Source: Bacteroidota bacterium (GTDB lineage Bacteria; Bacteroidota; Bacteroidia; Flavobacteriales_D; Crocinitomicaceae). From it: 64,000 bases of DNA. The notes under the pieces were generated by a model. That model was not told the DNA's origin. It worked only from the letters and a program-made list of their open reading frames with translations, and made no database searches. Shown here piece by piece: positions 9,321-18,683 of the stretch (its first letter is position 1; each line of letters begins with the position of its first letter). The position numbers were made by a program, and so were the translations under genes. The stretch covers positions 71,603 to 135,602 of the forward strand of contig SBGX01000023.1 in NCBI GenBank assembly GCA_006226425.1, given 5' to 3'.

Positions 9321-9773
9321 ATGGCACCGGAGGATTTACAGGTAAGGGTTAAGGATATTTTTTCTGCTTATATGGAGCAGAACGGGCATCGTAAAACGCC
9401 GGAACGATATGCGATTTTGGCGGAGATTTACAATTACCCTGGACATTTCGATATCGAATCACTTTACCTGAAGATGAAGAATAAAAATTACCGGGTGTCC
9501 CGGGCAACGCTCTACAATACAATCGAATTGTTACTGGCTTGTAACCTGGTGCGTAAACATCAATTCGGAAAAAACATCGCCCAATTTGAAAAATCTCATG
9601 GCTCTAAACAGCATGACCATTTGATTTGTACGGACTCGGGGGAAGTGATCGAATTTTGCGATCCGAGAATCCAGAATATCAAGGCAACCATCGAAGAGTT
9701 GTTCGGGGTGGAAATTCAGCATCATTCCCTGTATTTTTATGGGACCAAAAAGAAAACCAAAGAACAAGAATAG
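9321..9773 (+). CDS. Fur-family metal-responsive transcriptional regulator
   Basis: A 150-residue winged-helix repressor of the Fur/PerR/Zur superfamily. The DNA-binding half runs [14 protein letters not shown] to [16 protein letters not shown] (residues 24-72). The dimerisation half carries the histidine cluster HDHLIC (98-103) followed by EVIEFCD. Where classical Fur has CxxC, this protein has C103-T-D-S106, so the usual structural zinc site is incomplete. A further Cys lies at 113. Which metal or signal it senses cannot be read from sequence. I chose ATG 9321 because the -7 promoter element ends at 9302 and the Met-Ala-Pro start fits the family. The STAS gene begins three bases after the stop, so the two should be co-expressed. 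Confidence 0.9.
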   Translation: MAPEDLQVRVKDIFSAYMEQNGHRKTPERYAILAEIYNYPGHFDIESLYLKMKNKNYRVSRATLYNTIELLLACNLVRKHQFGKNIAQFEKSHGSKQHDHLICTDSGEVIEFCDPRIQNIKATIEELFGVEIQHHSLYFYGTKKKTKEQE

Positions 9774-9775
9774 AG

Positions 9776-10126
9776 GTGAGCTTATCAGTAAAAATAGACC
9801 GACAACCTTCTTCCGTGATTTTTTCGCTTGCGGGGAAGATTCAGCATGCGGAAGAGACAACGGATGCGCTCCATAGCCTGGATGAGGAAATTGCGGCAGA
9901 AAAGCGAATTTTTCTGTATGATCTGTCCAAACTCGAATACATTACGAGTTCAGGGCTCAATTTTTTTATCCGATCCCTTACACGGATTCGAAATGCAGGA
10001 GGGGAAATCGTTTTGTGCGGTGTTCAGGGACATGTGGAAAAATTACTCAAAATATCTAAACTCAACGAAATATTTACCATTTGTCCGACCTTGACGGAAG
10101 GACTATCTAAAGTGGCCGTTCAATAA
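9776..10126 (+). CDS. STAS-domain protein, anti-sigma factor antagonist type
   Basis: A 116-residue single STAS domain resembling SpoIIAA/RsbV. It has the opening strand VSLSVKIDRQPSSVIFSL, the central LYDLSKLEYITSSGLNFF, where the S-S-G-L turn supplies the serine normally phosphorylated by an anti-sigma kinase, and a C-terminal helix (KLLKISKLNEIF). The frame is open upstream inside the Fur gene, but GTG 9776, right after the Fur stop, gives the correct domain length. It ends three bases before purA. Genes for a partner kinase or sigma factor are not in the window. The SpoIIE-type phosphatase at 24610-28314 is a possible functional partner only by analogy. Confidence 0.85.
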   Translation: MSLSVKIDRQPSSVIFSLAGKIQHAEETTDALHSLDEEIAAEKRIFLYDLSKLEYITSSGLNFFIRSLTRIRNAGGEIVLCGVQGHVEKLLKISKLNEIFTICPTLTEGLSKVAVQ

Positions 10127-10129
10127 GCT

Positions 10130-11404
10130 ATGAAAGTAGATGTGCTTTTAGGTCTCCAGTGGGGAGACGAGGGAAAAGGAAAAATTGTTGATGTACTGAC
10201 CCCAGAATATGATGTGATCGCCCGGTTTCAGGGAGGTCCGAATGCAGGACATACGCTGGAGTTTGATGGCATTAAACATGTGTTGCATACTATCCCATCC
10301 GGGATTTTTCATGAAAACGTGATGAACGTGGTTGGAAATGGGGTCGTGATTGACCCGGTGATCTTTCAACAGGAAATTGAGAAATTAAAGCCTTTTGGGA
10401 TTGATTTTCGTCAGCGAATGATCATTTCCAATAAAGCGCACCTGATTCTTCCAACGCACCGTTTGCTGGATGCGGCTTCTGAACAGGCGAAAGGGAAAAA
10501 TAAAATTGGTTCCACACTCAAAGGAATCGGTCCAACTTACATGGATAAAACCGGGAGAAATGGTTTGCGTGTAGGAGATATATTTACCAGTCGTTTCAAA
10601 GAGAAGTATGATCAACTGGTCGAGAAGCATCTTGGCATTTTAAAACATCATCCGGAATTTGAGTTTGATTTGTCAACTCTTGAGCCAGCCTTTTTCGAGG
10701 GGATAGAATTACTTCGAACATTGAATTGCCGGGATACAGAGCTTTATTTGAATGATCTCTTGAAGCAGGGCAAAAAGGTATTGGCCGAAGGAGCACAGGG
10801 AACCTTGCTCGATATAGATTTCGGTTCCTATCCTTTTGTGACTTCATCGAATACAATCACAGCAGGTACCTGTACAGGATTGGGAGTTGCCCCAACAAAG
10901 ATCAAATCTGTTATCGGAATTTTTAAGGCATACTGCACACGGGTAGGGAGTGGTCCTTTTCCGACAGAACTGCTGGATGAAACAGGAGAAACAATTTGTC
11001 GGGTCGGAAATGAATTTGGTTCGACTACCGGAAGAGCCAGAAGAAGTGGTTGGATCGATCTTCCGGCCTTGAAGTACGCAGTGATGATCAATGGAGTGAC
11101 AGAACTTTCCATGATGAAGGCGGATGTCCTAAGCGTGTTTGATACCATTCGGGTATGTACACAGTACGAAATTGATGGCAAGCTTTTTGATTACATGCCA
11201 TTTGATCTGGATGCCGCAGAAATAAAGCCGGTTTACAAAGATGTTCCGGGATGGAATTGTGATCTGACAGGACTGAAGTCGATGGAGGATGCTCCGAAAG
11301 AGTTGAAGGACTATGTCGCCTATCTGGAAAAAGAACTGGAAGTTCCGATTACTGTTGTTTCCGTTGGACCAGATCGTACTCAAACGCTGGTCAATAAACA
11401 CTAA
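10130..11404 (+). CDS. purA: Adenylosuccinate synthetase
   Basis: Catalyses GTP-dependent joining of aspartate to IMP, the first committed step from IMP to AMP. It has 424 residues, the normal length. The catalytic loop QWGDEGKGK is at residues 10-18. GPNAGHT follows, then KNKIGSTLKGIGPTYMDK, the IMP-binding GAQGTLLDIDFGSYPFVTSS, and STTGRARRSGWIDL near residue 300. All are family hallmarks. It lies three bases after the STAS gene and one base before the OstA-like gene, so a fur-STAS-purA-ostA transcript is likely. Confidence 0.98.
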   Translation: MKVDVLLGLQWGDEGKGKIVDVLTPEYDVIARFQGGPNAGHTLEFDGIKHVLHTIPSGIFHENVMNVVGNGVVIDPVIFQQEIEKLKPFGIDFRQRMIISNKAHLILPTHRLLDAASEQAKGKNKIGSTLKGIGPTYMDKTGRNGLRVGDIFTSRFKEKYDQLVEKHLGILKHHPEFEFDLSTLEPAFFEGIELLRTLNCRDTELYLNDLLKQGKKVLAEGAQGTLLDIDFGSYPFVTSSNTITAGTCTGLGVAPTKIKSVIGIFKAYCTRVGSGPFPTELLDETGETICRVGNEFGSTTGRARRSGWIDLPALKYAVMINGVTELSMMKADVLSVFDTIRVCTQYEIDGKLFDYMPFDLDAAEIKPVYKDVPGWNCDLTGLKSMEDAPKELKDYVAYLEKELEVPITVVSVGPDRTQTLVNKH

Positions 11405-11405
11405 T

Positions 11406-12950
11406 TTGAAATATTGGGTTCATAGAGCACTTATCGGTATTTGTTTCTGGACACTGTTTGCCATAGAAACCGGCTATGCTCAATCCCCTTTCTTAGAACT
11501 GCTGCCCGGTTCCGAGCGGATGATTTATGATGAGAACTCCGGGATTACACGCTTGTTGGGTGGTGCCAGTTTTCGTTATCAGAATAGTCGCATGTATTGT
11601 GATTCGGCTCACTATCACGAGCAAAAGCAGGAAGTTCGTGCCTATGGGAAAGTTCACATAAATCGAAGTGATACGCTGAATTTGTTCTGTGATTCGATGT
11701 ATTATCAAGGCAGAAACAAGCTGGCGAAACTTTGGGGGCATGTGCGGGTAAGAGATCGGGAATACAAGCTGATTACGGATTCATTAGACTACGATGCCGC
11801 GGCGGGAAGAGCGATTTATCGGAATGGCGGTACTGTTAGTAGTCTGACGAAACCGGAGGTATTAAAGAGTCGGATCGGATATTTCTATCCAAAAAGTAAA
11901 AATCTATTCTTTAAAGGAGATGTGCATTTAAACTCCAATGAACTTGAGGTAAGAACAGACACACTTCGCTATCATTATTTTTCCAGAACAGCCTTTTTCT
12001 ATGGGCCGACAAATATTCAAAATGGAAAAAAACAGTTGGAGTGCCATCAAGGCTGGTATCAGGTGGAAGATGAGGAAGGAGTGGCTCAGGGAGATGCCAA
12101 GATAAGAGATGGAAGCCGATTGGTTCAGGGAGATAGCCTTTATTTTAGCCAGAAAAAGGGAATGACCATCGGAAAGGGGAATGTGAGTTATGCGGATAGT
12201 ACGGAGAAGCTCAGTTTCTCAGGAGATCATTTTCAGCGAGATGAGAAGCAGGGAATTGCCTGGTTGACGGGGAGGGCTCTGGCGATGTTTCGTATGAAAT
12301 CGGAGGATACGCTTTTTGTGCATGGAGATACCTTATATGCCCGAAGCGATAGTTTGGACCATCTACGGGAATTGGATGCCTTTTTTGGGGTGAAGTTTTT
12401 CCACAAAGATTTTCAGGGAAAATGTGATAGCCTGCATTATGATTCGGAAGGGGATGAAGTCCATTTTTACAGGGATCCCGTTTTATGGGCAGATCAGATG
12501 CAGTTGAAAGGGGAACGGATGTGGATGACCCTCAAAGATTCTAGTGTACATCGGGTGGATGTCAGGGAACATGCAACTGCTATTAGTGAGGTGGATAGCG
12601 TGGGCTATTATAACCAGATTGCTGGAAGAGAAATGTGGGCTTATTTTCAGGAGAGTAAGCTAAAGTATGTCGAGGTGCAGGGAAATGCTCAGAGTGTATA
12701 TTTTCCAGAAGAAACGAAGGAAACGGACTCGACTGTGACAATCGAAAGAAAAGGGATGACCAGAATTTACTCAGCGAGTTTAAAGGTGTATCTGGATAGT
12801 GGTGAAGTAGTGGGGGTGACCTACCTGGATAAACCTGATGCCGTTGCATACCCTTTGTCAAAGATCAATAAGGAGGAACAGTATGTGAGTCATTTTTCCT
12901 GGCTCCCGATTTTACGTCCGAGAAACAAAGAAGCCATCCTGGAAAATTGA
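11406..12950 (+). CDS. OstA/LptA-like envelope protein
   Basis: A 514-residue exported protein. It has a signal peptide from TTG 11406 (basic start, then IGICFWTLFAIETGYAQ), followed by repeated short beta-strand units with the pattern D-S-x-x-Y and G-x-V-x-x-x-x-x-D-T (CDSAHYHEQKQEVRAYGKV; CDSMYYQGRNKLAKLWGHV; TDSLDYDAAAGRAIYRNG). This is the beta-jellyroll repeat of the OstA/LptA family, which bridges LPS across the periplasm. Later Mets would remove the signal peptide, and frames upstream overlap purA, so TTG one base after the purA stop is the best start. No LptD barrel is fused to it. It converges on tamL, another outer-membrane biogenesis gene. An exact role in LPS export is inferred from the family. 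Confidence 0.82.
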   Translation: MKYWVHRALIGICFWTLFAIETGYAQSPFLELLPGSERMIYDENSGITRLLGGASFRYQNSRMYCDSAHYHEQKQEVRAYGKVHINRSDTLNLFCDSMYYQGRNKLAKLWGHVRVRDREYKLITDSLDYDAAAGRAIYRNGGTVSSLTKPEVLKSRIGYFYPKSKNLFFKGDVHLNSNELEVRTDTLRYHYFSRTAFFYGPTNIQNGKKQLECHQGWYQVEDEEGVAQGDAKIRDGSRLVQGDSLYFSQKKGMTIGKGNVSYADSTEKLSFSGDHFQRDEKQGIAWLTGRALAMFRMKSEDTLFVHGDTLYARSDSLDHLRELDAFFGVKFFHKDFQGKCDSLHYDSEGDEVHFYRDPVLWADQMQLKGERMWMTLKDSSVHRVDVREHATAISEVDSVGYYNQIAGREMWAYFQESKLKYVEVQGNAQSVYFPEETKETDSTVTIERKGMTRIYSASLKVYLDSGEVVGVTYLDKPDAVAYPLSKINKEEQYVSHFSWLPILRPRNKEAILEN

Positions 12951-12954
12951 TTTC

Positions 12955-15636
12955 CTAGAAAGGATAACCGATTCCGAAAGCGAGAATGGGGATAAAGGGG
13001 TTCGGAAGCAATTTTTTGTAATCGGCTCCCAATTTATCCAGTCCCTCATCATAATAGGGCTGTCTGGATTGGAAAATCCATTTGGCCCCGTCGGGAAGCG
13101 CTGGATTGGTTAAAGGAATTCCCAGGTCCAAACGAATGACGAAAAAGCTCATGTCCAGACGCAATCCAACCCCACTTGAAAGAGCGATCTCTTTCATGAA
13201 ATTCTTGGAAAATTGACTTCCAATCCGGTTATCATCTTTCTTATAGGTCCAGATGTTCCCAGCATCAACAAAAATGGCTGTTTTAATAATGTCCGAAAGG
13301 GAGTATCTCCATTCGGCAAACCATCCAACTCTGATGTCACCCAATTGAGTTGCAGTTCGATTTAAATCCAGGTAGTATTTATAGGCACCCGGCCCAAGTC
13401 CTCTGGCCCGCCAACCCCGGTTGTCGTTGGAACCTCCGGCAAAGAAGCTGTAATCAAAGGGGAGAGAAGGGGTCTTATTTCCGTTTGGAACACCTAATCC
13501 AAGTGCACTTCTAAAATGAATCGAAGATTTCTTGTTAATCGGATATCCGTAAATGAAGTCCGTGTCAAAGCGAACAAAACGGGAGAATCCGACACCAAAG
13601 ACTTTGCTCTGACCTGTTTCTGTGGTGTCTTTAATATTGAATTGACTCAGCAGACCTCCAGCTTCTGTGAAGGAAGCGTTGAAAAGAACATTGGCCTTCC
13701 CTTTTTTGTCTGCCTTATTATTGTATTCATACATGAATTTGAAATCTTCCCAAACAAACTGATCACTATAAGCATTCTTCAGGAAGAGGTCGTTCGTCTG
13801 ATCCAGCGTTTGTTCAAATGCCGTACTCTTTTTGATCGAAACGAATTTGACGGCAGCTGCCGGGAAACCAACCTGGAAAACCTGCTTTTTCCCGGTATAG
13901 AATTTCCAGAGGTAGTTGAGCTGGAAAATGGACCGAACAAAATCAGCCCGACTCTGGAAGTTGTAGGCGGCAGATAACACGGTCCGTGGTCGGTGACGCT
14001 TGGACAAAGCGGTGGCTCTGGCTGGAAAAAGACCAGGTAAATCCAGTTTAATCGATGGACCAACCTCGAAGGTGTTAAAGCTTCTTCCTGCCCTTTTTAT
14101 TTTGGACCCATCAACACTTTTGTCGAAAACCGGAGGTTGAGATTCGAAACCGCCACTGAAACTGATGGTTAATTTCTCTGATCCTCTGAAGAGATTTTTG
14201 TTGTTGTAATTGAGGGATGCCGCCAACCCGAGGAAGCCGTTCGAGTTTGTAAATCGCGGTTCCACATTGAAACTTTGTTTCTTGGCAGGGACGAGATAGT
14301 AGTGAACATCGATTAATGGCTCTCCCTCAACTTCCTTGATGACCGGTTTGATTACTTCAAAGACATCCAGCTGGAGGAGTCGGTTATACGATCGATCGAT
14401 GTAATATTCCTTATAGGTGTTGTTTGATTCAAGGTAGTTTTGCAACTCCAGAATTTCCGGTTTAACAGCCGGTTTTCCGTTGTACATGACAGTGGCAAAT
14501 CGCCAGGGATTCAAGGTGTCTTTGTCCAGGGAAATTTTTCTTTTTTTCTTGTCACTTTTGGTGTAATAAATCTTTCGGTAGTGCAGGGTGTCGAAAGTGA
14601 ACAGATACTGGGAACTTTCTCCGTTCAATTGATGTTCTTCTACTTTTTGGGCGTAACTTCCTTTAATATAAGTTGTATCGATGAGGTGAAAATGGACCTT
14701 TCTGACTCCGGTTGGTTGATAAGGAACGGTGTAGATGGTGTCATTCCCTGGGATTTTTCGATCGGCAAAGCGAATTTTGAGTCCGACGTCAAAGGAATTT
14801 CCGCTGGTGTCCGCTTTAAAAGTAATACTCGAAGGACTGAATCCGTACAGCTTTTTATCCTTCATGTATTTGGCCGTTTTAAAACGGTGATCATTCAGAT
14901 AATCGGAATCTAGTTTTTCCCCTACGAGTTGATGGTACTTGTGATCTTTCTGATAACTCTGATAGGCAGCTCTTACATCCGGATTGTCACATACGATGTC
15001 AAGATTTTTAATCACGAAAGGCTGCCCGGTGAAGATTTCATATGTGATCGTTCTCTTTTGTGGATTTGTTCTGGACTCGGAAAAGTCACTACAAACAGTT
15101 GCAAAGTAGTAGCCTTTTTTCTTCATGTAAACCTTCAACTGGTCAACCGATTTTTGATGGAGGACGGAATCGAAGATGACTGGTGGCTCTCCCTTTTTGT
15201 ATTTCAGCCATTCCCGGATTGAAAGTCTTGGGTTCAGGGAATCTTTTAAAGGAATTGTTTTTTCGATGTAGCTGTCTTTTCCTTTTGCGCGAGCTTTGGC
15301 AATTCGTCGATCGTTGATTCGTTTTTGACGAGCTAGTTTCTTATTGTTCTTTTTTCGGAGTTTCGCAAAGTGCTTTTGTCGGGAGGCCACAACCTTGGCG
15401 GAATCAATGGAATTGTAAACGTATAATCGAAGCTTGACACCAAAAGACTTCTTATTGGCTTGTTGTCGGATTATTCCGTGAATTCCCTCCATGTCCAGCT
15501 TGTCACCGCGCAGAACAATATCGTTTTTATGTACCAGGTACTTACCTTTCGGAACGTGTTTGGTCGCATTGCATGACCATAGGATAAAAGCTAGGCCGAT
15601 AGCTATAAAATATGTAAGTTTGAAGGGCTTCCACAT
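12955..15636 (-). CDS. tamL: BamA/TamA-type outer membrane protein with lipoprotein anchor (TamL)
   Basis: An 893-residue Omp85-superfamily protein. The N terminus has a lipoprotein signal with the lipobox ILWSC at about residues 18-22. A basic, POTRA-like periplasmic region follows (up to about residue 450), then a C-terminal beta-barrel. The barrel half includes the D15-type block FFAGGSNDNRGWRARGLGPG and ends in aromatic Phe (GIGYPF), as expected for Bam-dependent barrels. The lipid anchor together with an Omp85 barrel is the feature of Bacteroidota TamL. A role in inserting or exporting envelope proteins is inferred from the family. It is divergent from an RNA methyltransferase gene, with only 34 bases between the starts. 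A minus-strand TAATTTTG ends 7 bases from the start codon. Confidence 0.88.
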   Translation of the reverse strand: MWKPFKLTYFIAIGLAFILWSCNATKHVPKGKYLVHKNDIVLRGDKLDMEGIHGIIRQQANKKSFGVKLRLYVYNSIDSAKVVASRQKHFAKLRKKNNKKLARQKRINDRRIAKARAKGKDSYIEKTIPLKDSLNPRLSIREWLKYKKGEPPVIFDSVLHQKSVDQLKVYMKKKGYYFATVCSDFSESRTNPQKRTITYEIFTGQPFVIKNLDIVCDNPDVRAAYQSYQKDHKYHQLVGEKLDSDYLNDHRFKTAKYMKDKKLYGFSPSSITFKADTSGNSFDVGLKIRFADRKIPGNDTIYTVPYQPTGVRKVHFHLIDTTYIKGSYAQKVEEHQLNGESSQYLFTFDTLHYRKIYYTKSDKKKRKISLDKDTLNPWRFATVMYNGKPAVKPEILELQNYLESNNTYKEYYIDRSYNRLLQLDVFEVIKPVIKEVEGEPLIDVHYYLVPAKKQSFNVEPRFTNSNGFLGLAASLNYNNKNLFRGSEKLTISFSGGFESQPPVFDKSVDGSKIKRAGRSFNTFEVGPSIKLDLPGLFPARATALSKRHRPRTVLSAAYNFQSRADFVRSIFQLNYLWKFYTGKKQVFQVGFPAAAVKFVSIKKSTAFEQTLDQTNDLFLKNAYSDQFVWEDFKFMYEYNNKADKKGKANVLFNASFTEAGGLLSQFNIKDTTETGQSKVFGVGFSRFVRFDTDFIYGYPINKKSSIHFRSALGLGVPNGNKTPSLPFDYSFFAGGSNDNRGWRARGLGPGAYKYYLDLNRTATQLGDIRVGWFAEWRYSLSDIIKTAIFVDAGNIWTYKKDDNRIGSQFSKNFMKEIALSSGVGLRLDMSFFVIRLDLGIPLTNPALPDGAKWIFQSRQPYYDEGLDKLGADYKKLLPNPFIPILAFGIGYPF

Positions 15637-15670
15637 GCTCAGACAAAATTAATAAAAATACGATTGACAG

Positions 15671-16405
15671 ATGCTTTCTAAAAACAGGATCAAATTCATC
15701 AAATCACTCCAAAACAAAAAGTTTAGAGATCGTGAGGGATTTTTTGTTGTGGAGGGAGAGAAAGCCGTCCGGGAATTACTTAAAGAGGGAAGGGGAAAGC
15801 TAGTGGAACTCTATTTGTTGGACGGAACTGAATGGGAGCTGGATGACCTGAAAGGAATAGCAGTCCATTTTATTTCTACTTCAGACCTGGAACGAATTTC
15901 TGGTCTTCGGACACCGAACAAGGCCCTGGCAATTTGTCGTATCTGGGTGGATGAGTATCAGGATGTTGAATTTTCCCTGGCGCTGGACGGGATTCAGGAT
16001 CCGGGAAACCTGGGGACCATTCTCCGGCTGGCTGACTGGTATGGAGTGAATCAGGTGATCTGTTCTGAAGACACAGTAGATCGCTTCAACTCAAAAGTTG
16101 TGCAGGCGACGATGGGTTCCCTGTTTCGGGTTTCGCTAGTTTACACGGACTTAAGCGCATTGTTTGAGACGAATGACAAGCGGGTTTATGGAACGCTTCT
16201 GGAAGGTAAAAGTGTGTACCAATCCAATCTTAAAGCATCAGGTTTTTTGTTGCTCGGAAATGAAGGTCAGGGCATTCGTCCGGAGTTACAGTCTTACATT
16301 CATGAAGCAATTCACATTCCTGGAAAAGGCGGCGCTGAATCATTGAATGTGGCTGTGGCCACCGGGATTTTTCTTTCAGAATTTTTACGAGGTACTTTCC
16401 AATAA
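15671..16405 (+). CDS. TrmH/SpoU-family RNA 2'-O-methyltransferase
   Basis: A 244-residue SPOUT methyltransferase with an N-terminal substrate-binding domain (KFIKSLQNKKFRDREGFFVVEGEK, residues about 8-31). The knotted catalytic domain carries motif 1 LDGIQDPGNLGTILRLAD, motif 2 LLLGNEGQGI, and motif 3 IPGKGGAESLNVAVATGI. The domain order is that of RlmB/TsnR-like enzymes that methylate ribose in rRNA or tRNA with SAM. The exact nucleotide is not predictable. Its last 21 bases overlap the end of the convergent flavoprotein gene. It is divergent from tamL, a pairing I recognise as usual in this phylum. Confidence 0.92.
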   Translation: MLSKNRIKFIKSLQNKKFRDREGFFVVEGEKAVRELLKEGRGKLVELYLLDGTEWELDDLKGIAVHFISTSDLERISGLRTPNKALAICRIWVDEYQDVEFSLALDGIQDPGNLGTILRLADWYGVNQVICSEDTVDRFNSKVVQATMGSLFRVSLVYTDLSALFETNDKRVYGTLLEGKSVYQSNLKASGFLLLGNEGQGIRPELQSYIHEAIHIPGKGGAESLNVAVATGIFLSEFLRGTFQ

Positions 16406-17938
16406 GTGCGCAGCGGCATCCAGGCATTTCATGCCGTCAATAGCTGCGGAAATGATACCTCCTGCATAACCAGCACCTTCTCCACAAGGAAAAAGTTGTG
16501 GTAACTCAGGATGGGAAAGACTTTCTGCGTCTCTGGGAATCTGAACAGGAGAAGAAGTCCGGGATTCCGGTGCATGTAAAACCGCATCATTGGTGAGAAA
16601 TTCGGGCATTGATTTTCCAAATTGACGAAAGGCTTTCTGTAGTCGTTGAGCAATCAAAGGTGGTAGAATTTCGTTCAGATTGAGACATTCATATCCGGGT
16701 TGATAAGATGACCGGGGAATGCTTTCAGAAGGAACATTATTCAGAAAATCAATGAGTCGCTGGGCAGGAACTTTCTGGGTTGAACCAGCTGCTTTCCAGC
16801 ATGCTTTTTCCACTTCCTTTTGAAAGTTCAGACATACGAATGGATCTTCCGGGTTTCCCAGGTCTTCTGGAAGAATGGAAACAACGATTCCTGAATTGGA
16901 GTAGGGATTGTTCCGTTTGGAAGGGGACCACCCGTTAGTCACCACCTCATTCTGTTCAGTAGCACAGGGAGCAATGATTCCTCCCGGACACATACAAAAA
17001 GAGTAAACTCCGCGCTCGTTGACCTGTGTGGCCAGGGAATAGGATGCCGGGGGAAGAAAATCGTCATTCACCCTCCCATGATATTGAATCTGATCAATGA
17101 GTTCTTGCCGGTGTTCGATTCGTACTCCAAGGGCGAATCCCTTAGATTGAATACGTAGTCCTTTTTCGTGAAGCAGGTAAAAAATATCTCGAGCGGAATG
17201 TCCGGTAGCCAGGATCAAAGCCCTGGTTTCTTTCCGGATTTTACCATTCAATTCGATTTCATAGAGCTTTCCGTCCTGGACGTGCAGATCCGTTAATTTG
17301 TGTTCAAAATGGATTTCACCACCAGATTTCAGGATTTGTTCGCGCATGGCGACGATGACCTGAGGTAGTTTGTTCGTGCCAATGTGTGGATGTGCATCGA
17401 CCAGGATATCAGGGTCTGCTCCAAAGAAAACAAAGGTTTCAAGGGCGTGTTGAACATTGCCACGCTTTTTGGAACGGGTATATAGTTTTCCGTCAGAATA
17501 AGTCCCTGCGCCTCCTTCGCCAAAACAATAGTTAGATTCCGGATTGACAATGGATTCCTTGTTCAGTTTTGCCAAATCGCGTCTCCTGGATCGAACATCT
17601 TGGCCACGTTCATAGATAAAAGGTTTGAGTCCCAGTTCCAGGGCTCTTAAGGCAGCGAATAAGCCAGCCGGACCAGCTCCAATAATGACTATTTCCGGGG
17701 CGTTCTGAACGTTTGGGTGATAGTTAGGAGTTGGAATGGGAGGAATTTCTTCACCTTTTTCGAAAAGTTCCAGTTTGGCATTGATTCGGATGTCTTTTTT
17801 TCGGGCATCAATGGAGCGTTTTCTCCAAACAAATTGGGTAGCATCTGAAAGGCCAAATTGTTCCCGCAAACGTAGGCGAATGGCATCGTCATTTCGGGCC
17901 TCTTCCGGACTTAGTTGGAGTTGTACCAATTTTCCCAT
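16385..17938 (-). CDS. FAD-dependent dehydrogenase of the COG2509 type
   Basis: A 517-residue flavoprotein. A short N-terminal region of about 85 residues (LQLSPEEARND and WRKRSIDARKKDI) typical of this family precedes the dinucleotide fold IVIIGAGPAGLFAALRALE (near residue 85). Next come the GEGGAGTYSDGKLYTR block and LILATGHSARDIFYLL. Near the C terminus is the FAD-binding FPCGEGAGYAGGI. No membrane segment is seen. The family is widespread but its substrate is not established, so I give no reaction. The start ATG shares one base with the porT stop, which suggests a ubiE-porT-flavoprotein transcript. The 3' end overlaps the convergent methyltransferase gene. Confidence 0.87.
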   Translation of the reverse strand: MGKLVQLQLSPEEARNDDAIRLRLREQFGLSDATQFVWRKRSIDARKKDIRINAKLELFEKGEEIPPIPTPNYHPNVQNAPEIVIIGAGPAGLFAALRALELGLKPFIYERGQDVRSRRRDLAKLNKESIVNPESNYCFGEGGAGTYSDGKLYTRSKKRGNVQHALETFVFFGADPDILVDAHPHIGTNKLPQVIVAMREQILKSGGEIHFEHKLTDLHVQDGKLYEIELNGKIRKETRALILATGHSARDIFYLLHEKGLRIQSKGFALGVRIEHRQELIDQIQYHGRVNDDFLPPASYSLATQVNERGVYSFCMCPGGIIAPCATEQNEVVTNGWSPSKRNNPYSNSGIVVSILPEDLGNPEDPFVCLNFQKEVEKACWKAAGSTQKVPAQRLIDFLNNVPSESIPRSSYQPGYECLNLNEILPPLIAQRLQKAFRQFGKSMPEFLTNDAVLHAPESRTSSPVQIPRDAESLSHPELPQLFPCGEGAGYAGGIISAAIDGMKCLDAAAHLLESTS

Positions 17939-18657
17939 TATCCCTCAAAGATAAGCGAGAATGTCCAGACTCTGTTCTTTAGATGATCAAGTGGCAGGGA
18001 AACTGGGGTGTAATCCTGTATCAGTACATTGTTGAATCCGTGTGAGTATTTGATCTCCATGCCGAACTTAAAAAAGACGGCAAAAAATTCCACGCCTACT
18101 CCTGCTTGTGCCTGCCAGTCTGTTTTCTTTATTTTCACAAAGGGATCGATCAAGGATTGGTTGGAGTCCTCTGAAGATTGAAGATCCAGCGTGTATTGAA
18201 TGCCTCCGATGGCATAGGCTGCAAAGTTATTGTAGCGCAATGTTCGATATTGCAAAAGGAAAGGGAAATCGATATTTGTCGAATTGATCCGCTCCTCATT
18301 GAAAGCATCTTTGTCTGACTGCGGGTCTTCTGATACACTGTAATACTTCAGAGACCTTTCCTGGAAAGAGAGGGAAGGAACAAAGCGAAGTCGCAGCATG
18401 GGAGTGCCGAGTTTCATGGTTGACATAATCCCGATTTGTCCACCAGGTTGCGCTCCATTTTCAAGTGAGATCAGTTGATACTTATTGTAGGCGTCAGGAA
18501 CCACAGACATGCCAAAATCAGCCATATTCCCACCGAGCAGACAACCAAAATGAATCAGCTTTTGATCAAATTTTCGATAGTTTTGAGTTTTTTGCTTCTG
18601 TCCGAAGATACCAAAGGCAAAAAGACTGAATGAAATAAGTATCAGGACTCTGCTCAT
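17938..18657 (-). CDS. porT: PorT-like outer membrane barrel of type IX secretion
   Basis: A 239-residue protein with a signal peptide (VLILISFSLFAFGIFGQ) and a predicted eight-strand outer-membrane barrel pattern of alternating residues (for example LGTPMLRLRFVPSLSFQ, AYAIGGIQYTLDL, VGVEFFAVFFKFGMEIKYS). Size, order and the gene neighbourhood, directly downstream of ubiE, are those of PorT/SprT, which is required for type IX secretion and gliding in other Bacteroidota. It ends in FEG rather than a terminal aromatic residue. Together with porD at the left edge and two sorting-domain substrates in the window, it shows that this genome uses type IX secretion. The assignment leans on context because barrels share little sequence. 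Confidence 0.8.
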   Translation of the reverse strand: MSRVLILISFSLFAFGIFGQKQKTQNYRKFDQKLIHFGCLLGGNMADFGMSVVPDAYNKYQLISLENGAQPGGQIGIMSTMKLGTPMLRLRFVPSLSFQERSLKYYSVSEDPQSDKDAFNEERINSTNIDFPFLLQYRTLRYNNFAAYAIGGIQYTLDLQSSEDSNQSLIDPFVKIKKTDWQAQAGVGVEFFAVFFKFGMEIKYSHGFNNVLIQDYTPVSLPLDHLKNRVWTFSLIFEG

Positions 18658-18683
18658 AGGATCATAACGTAGAATAAACGCAT

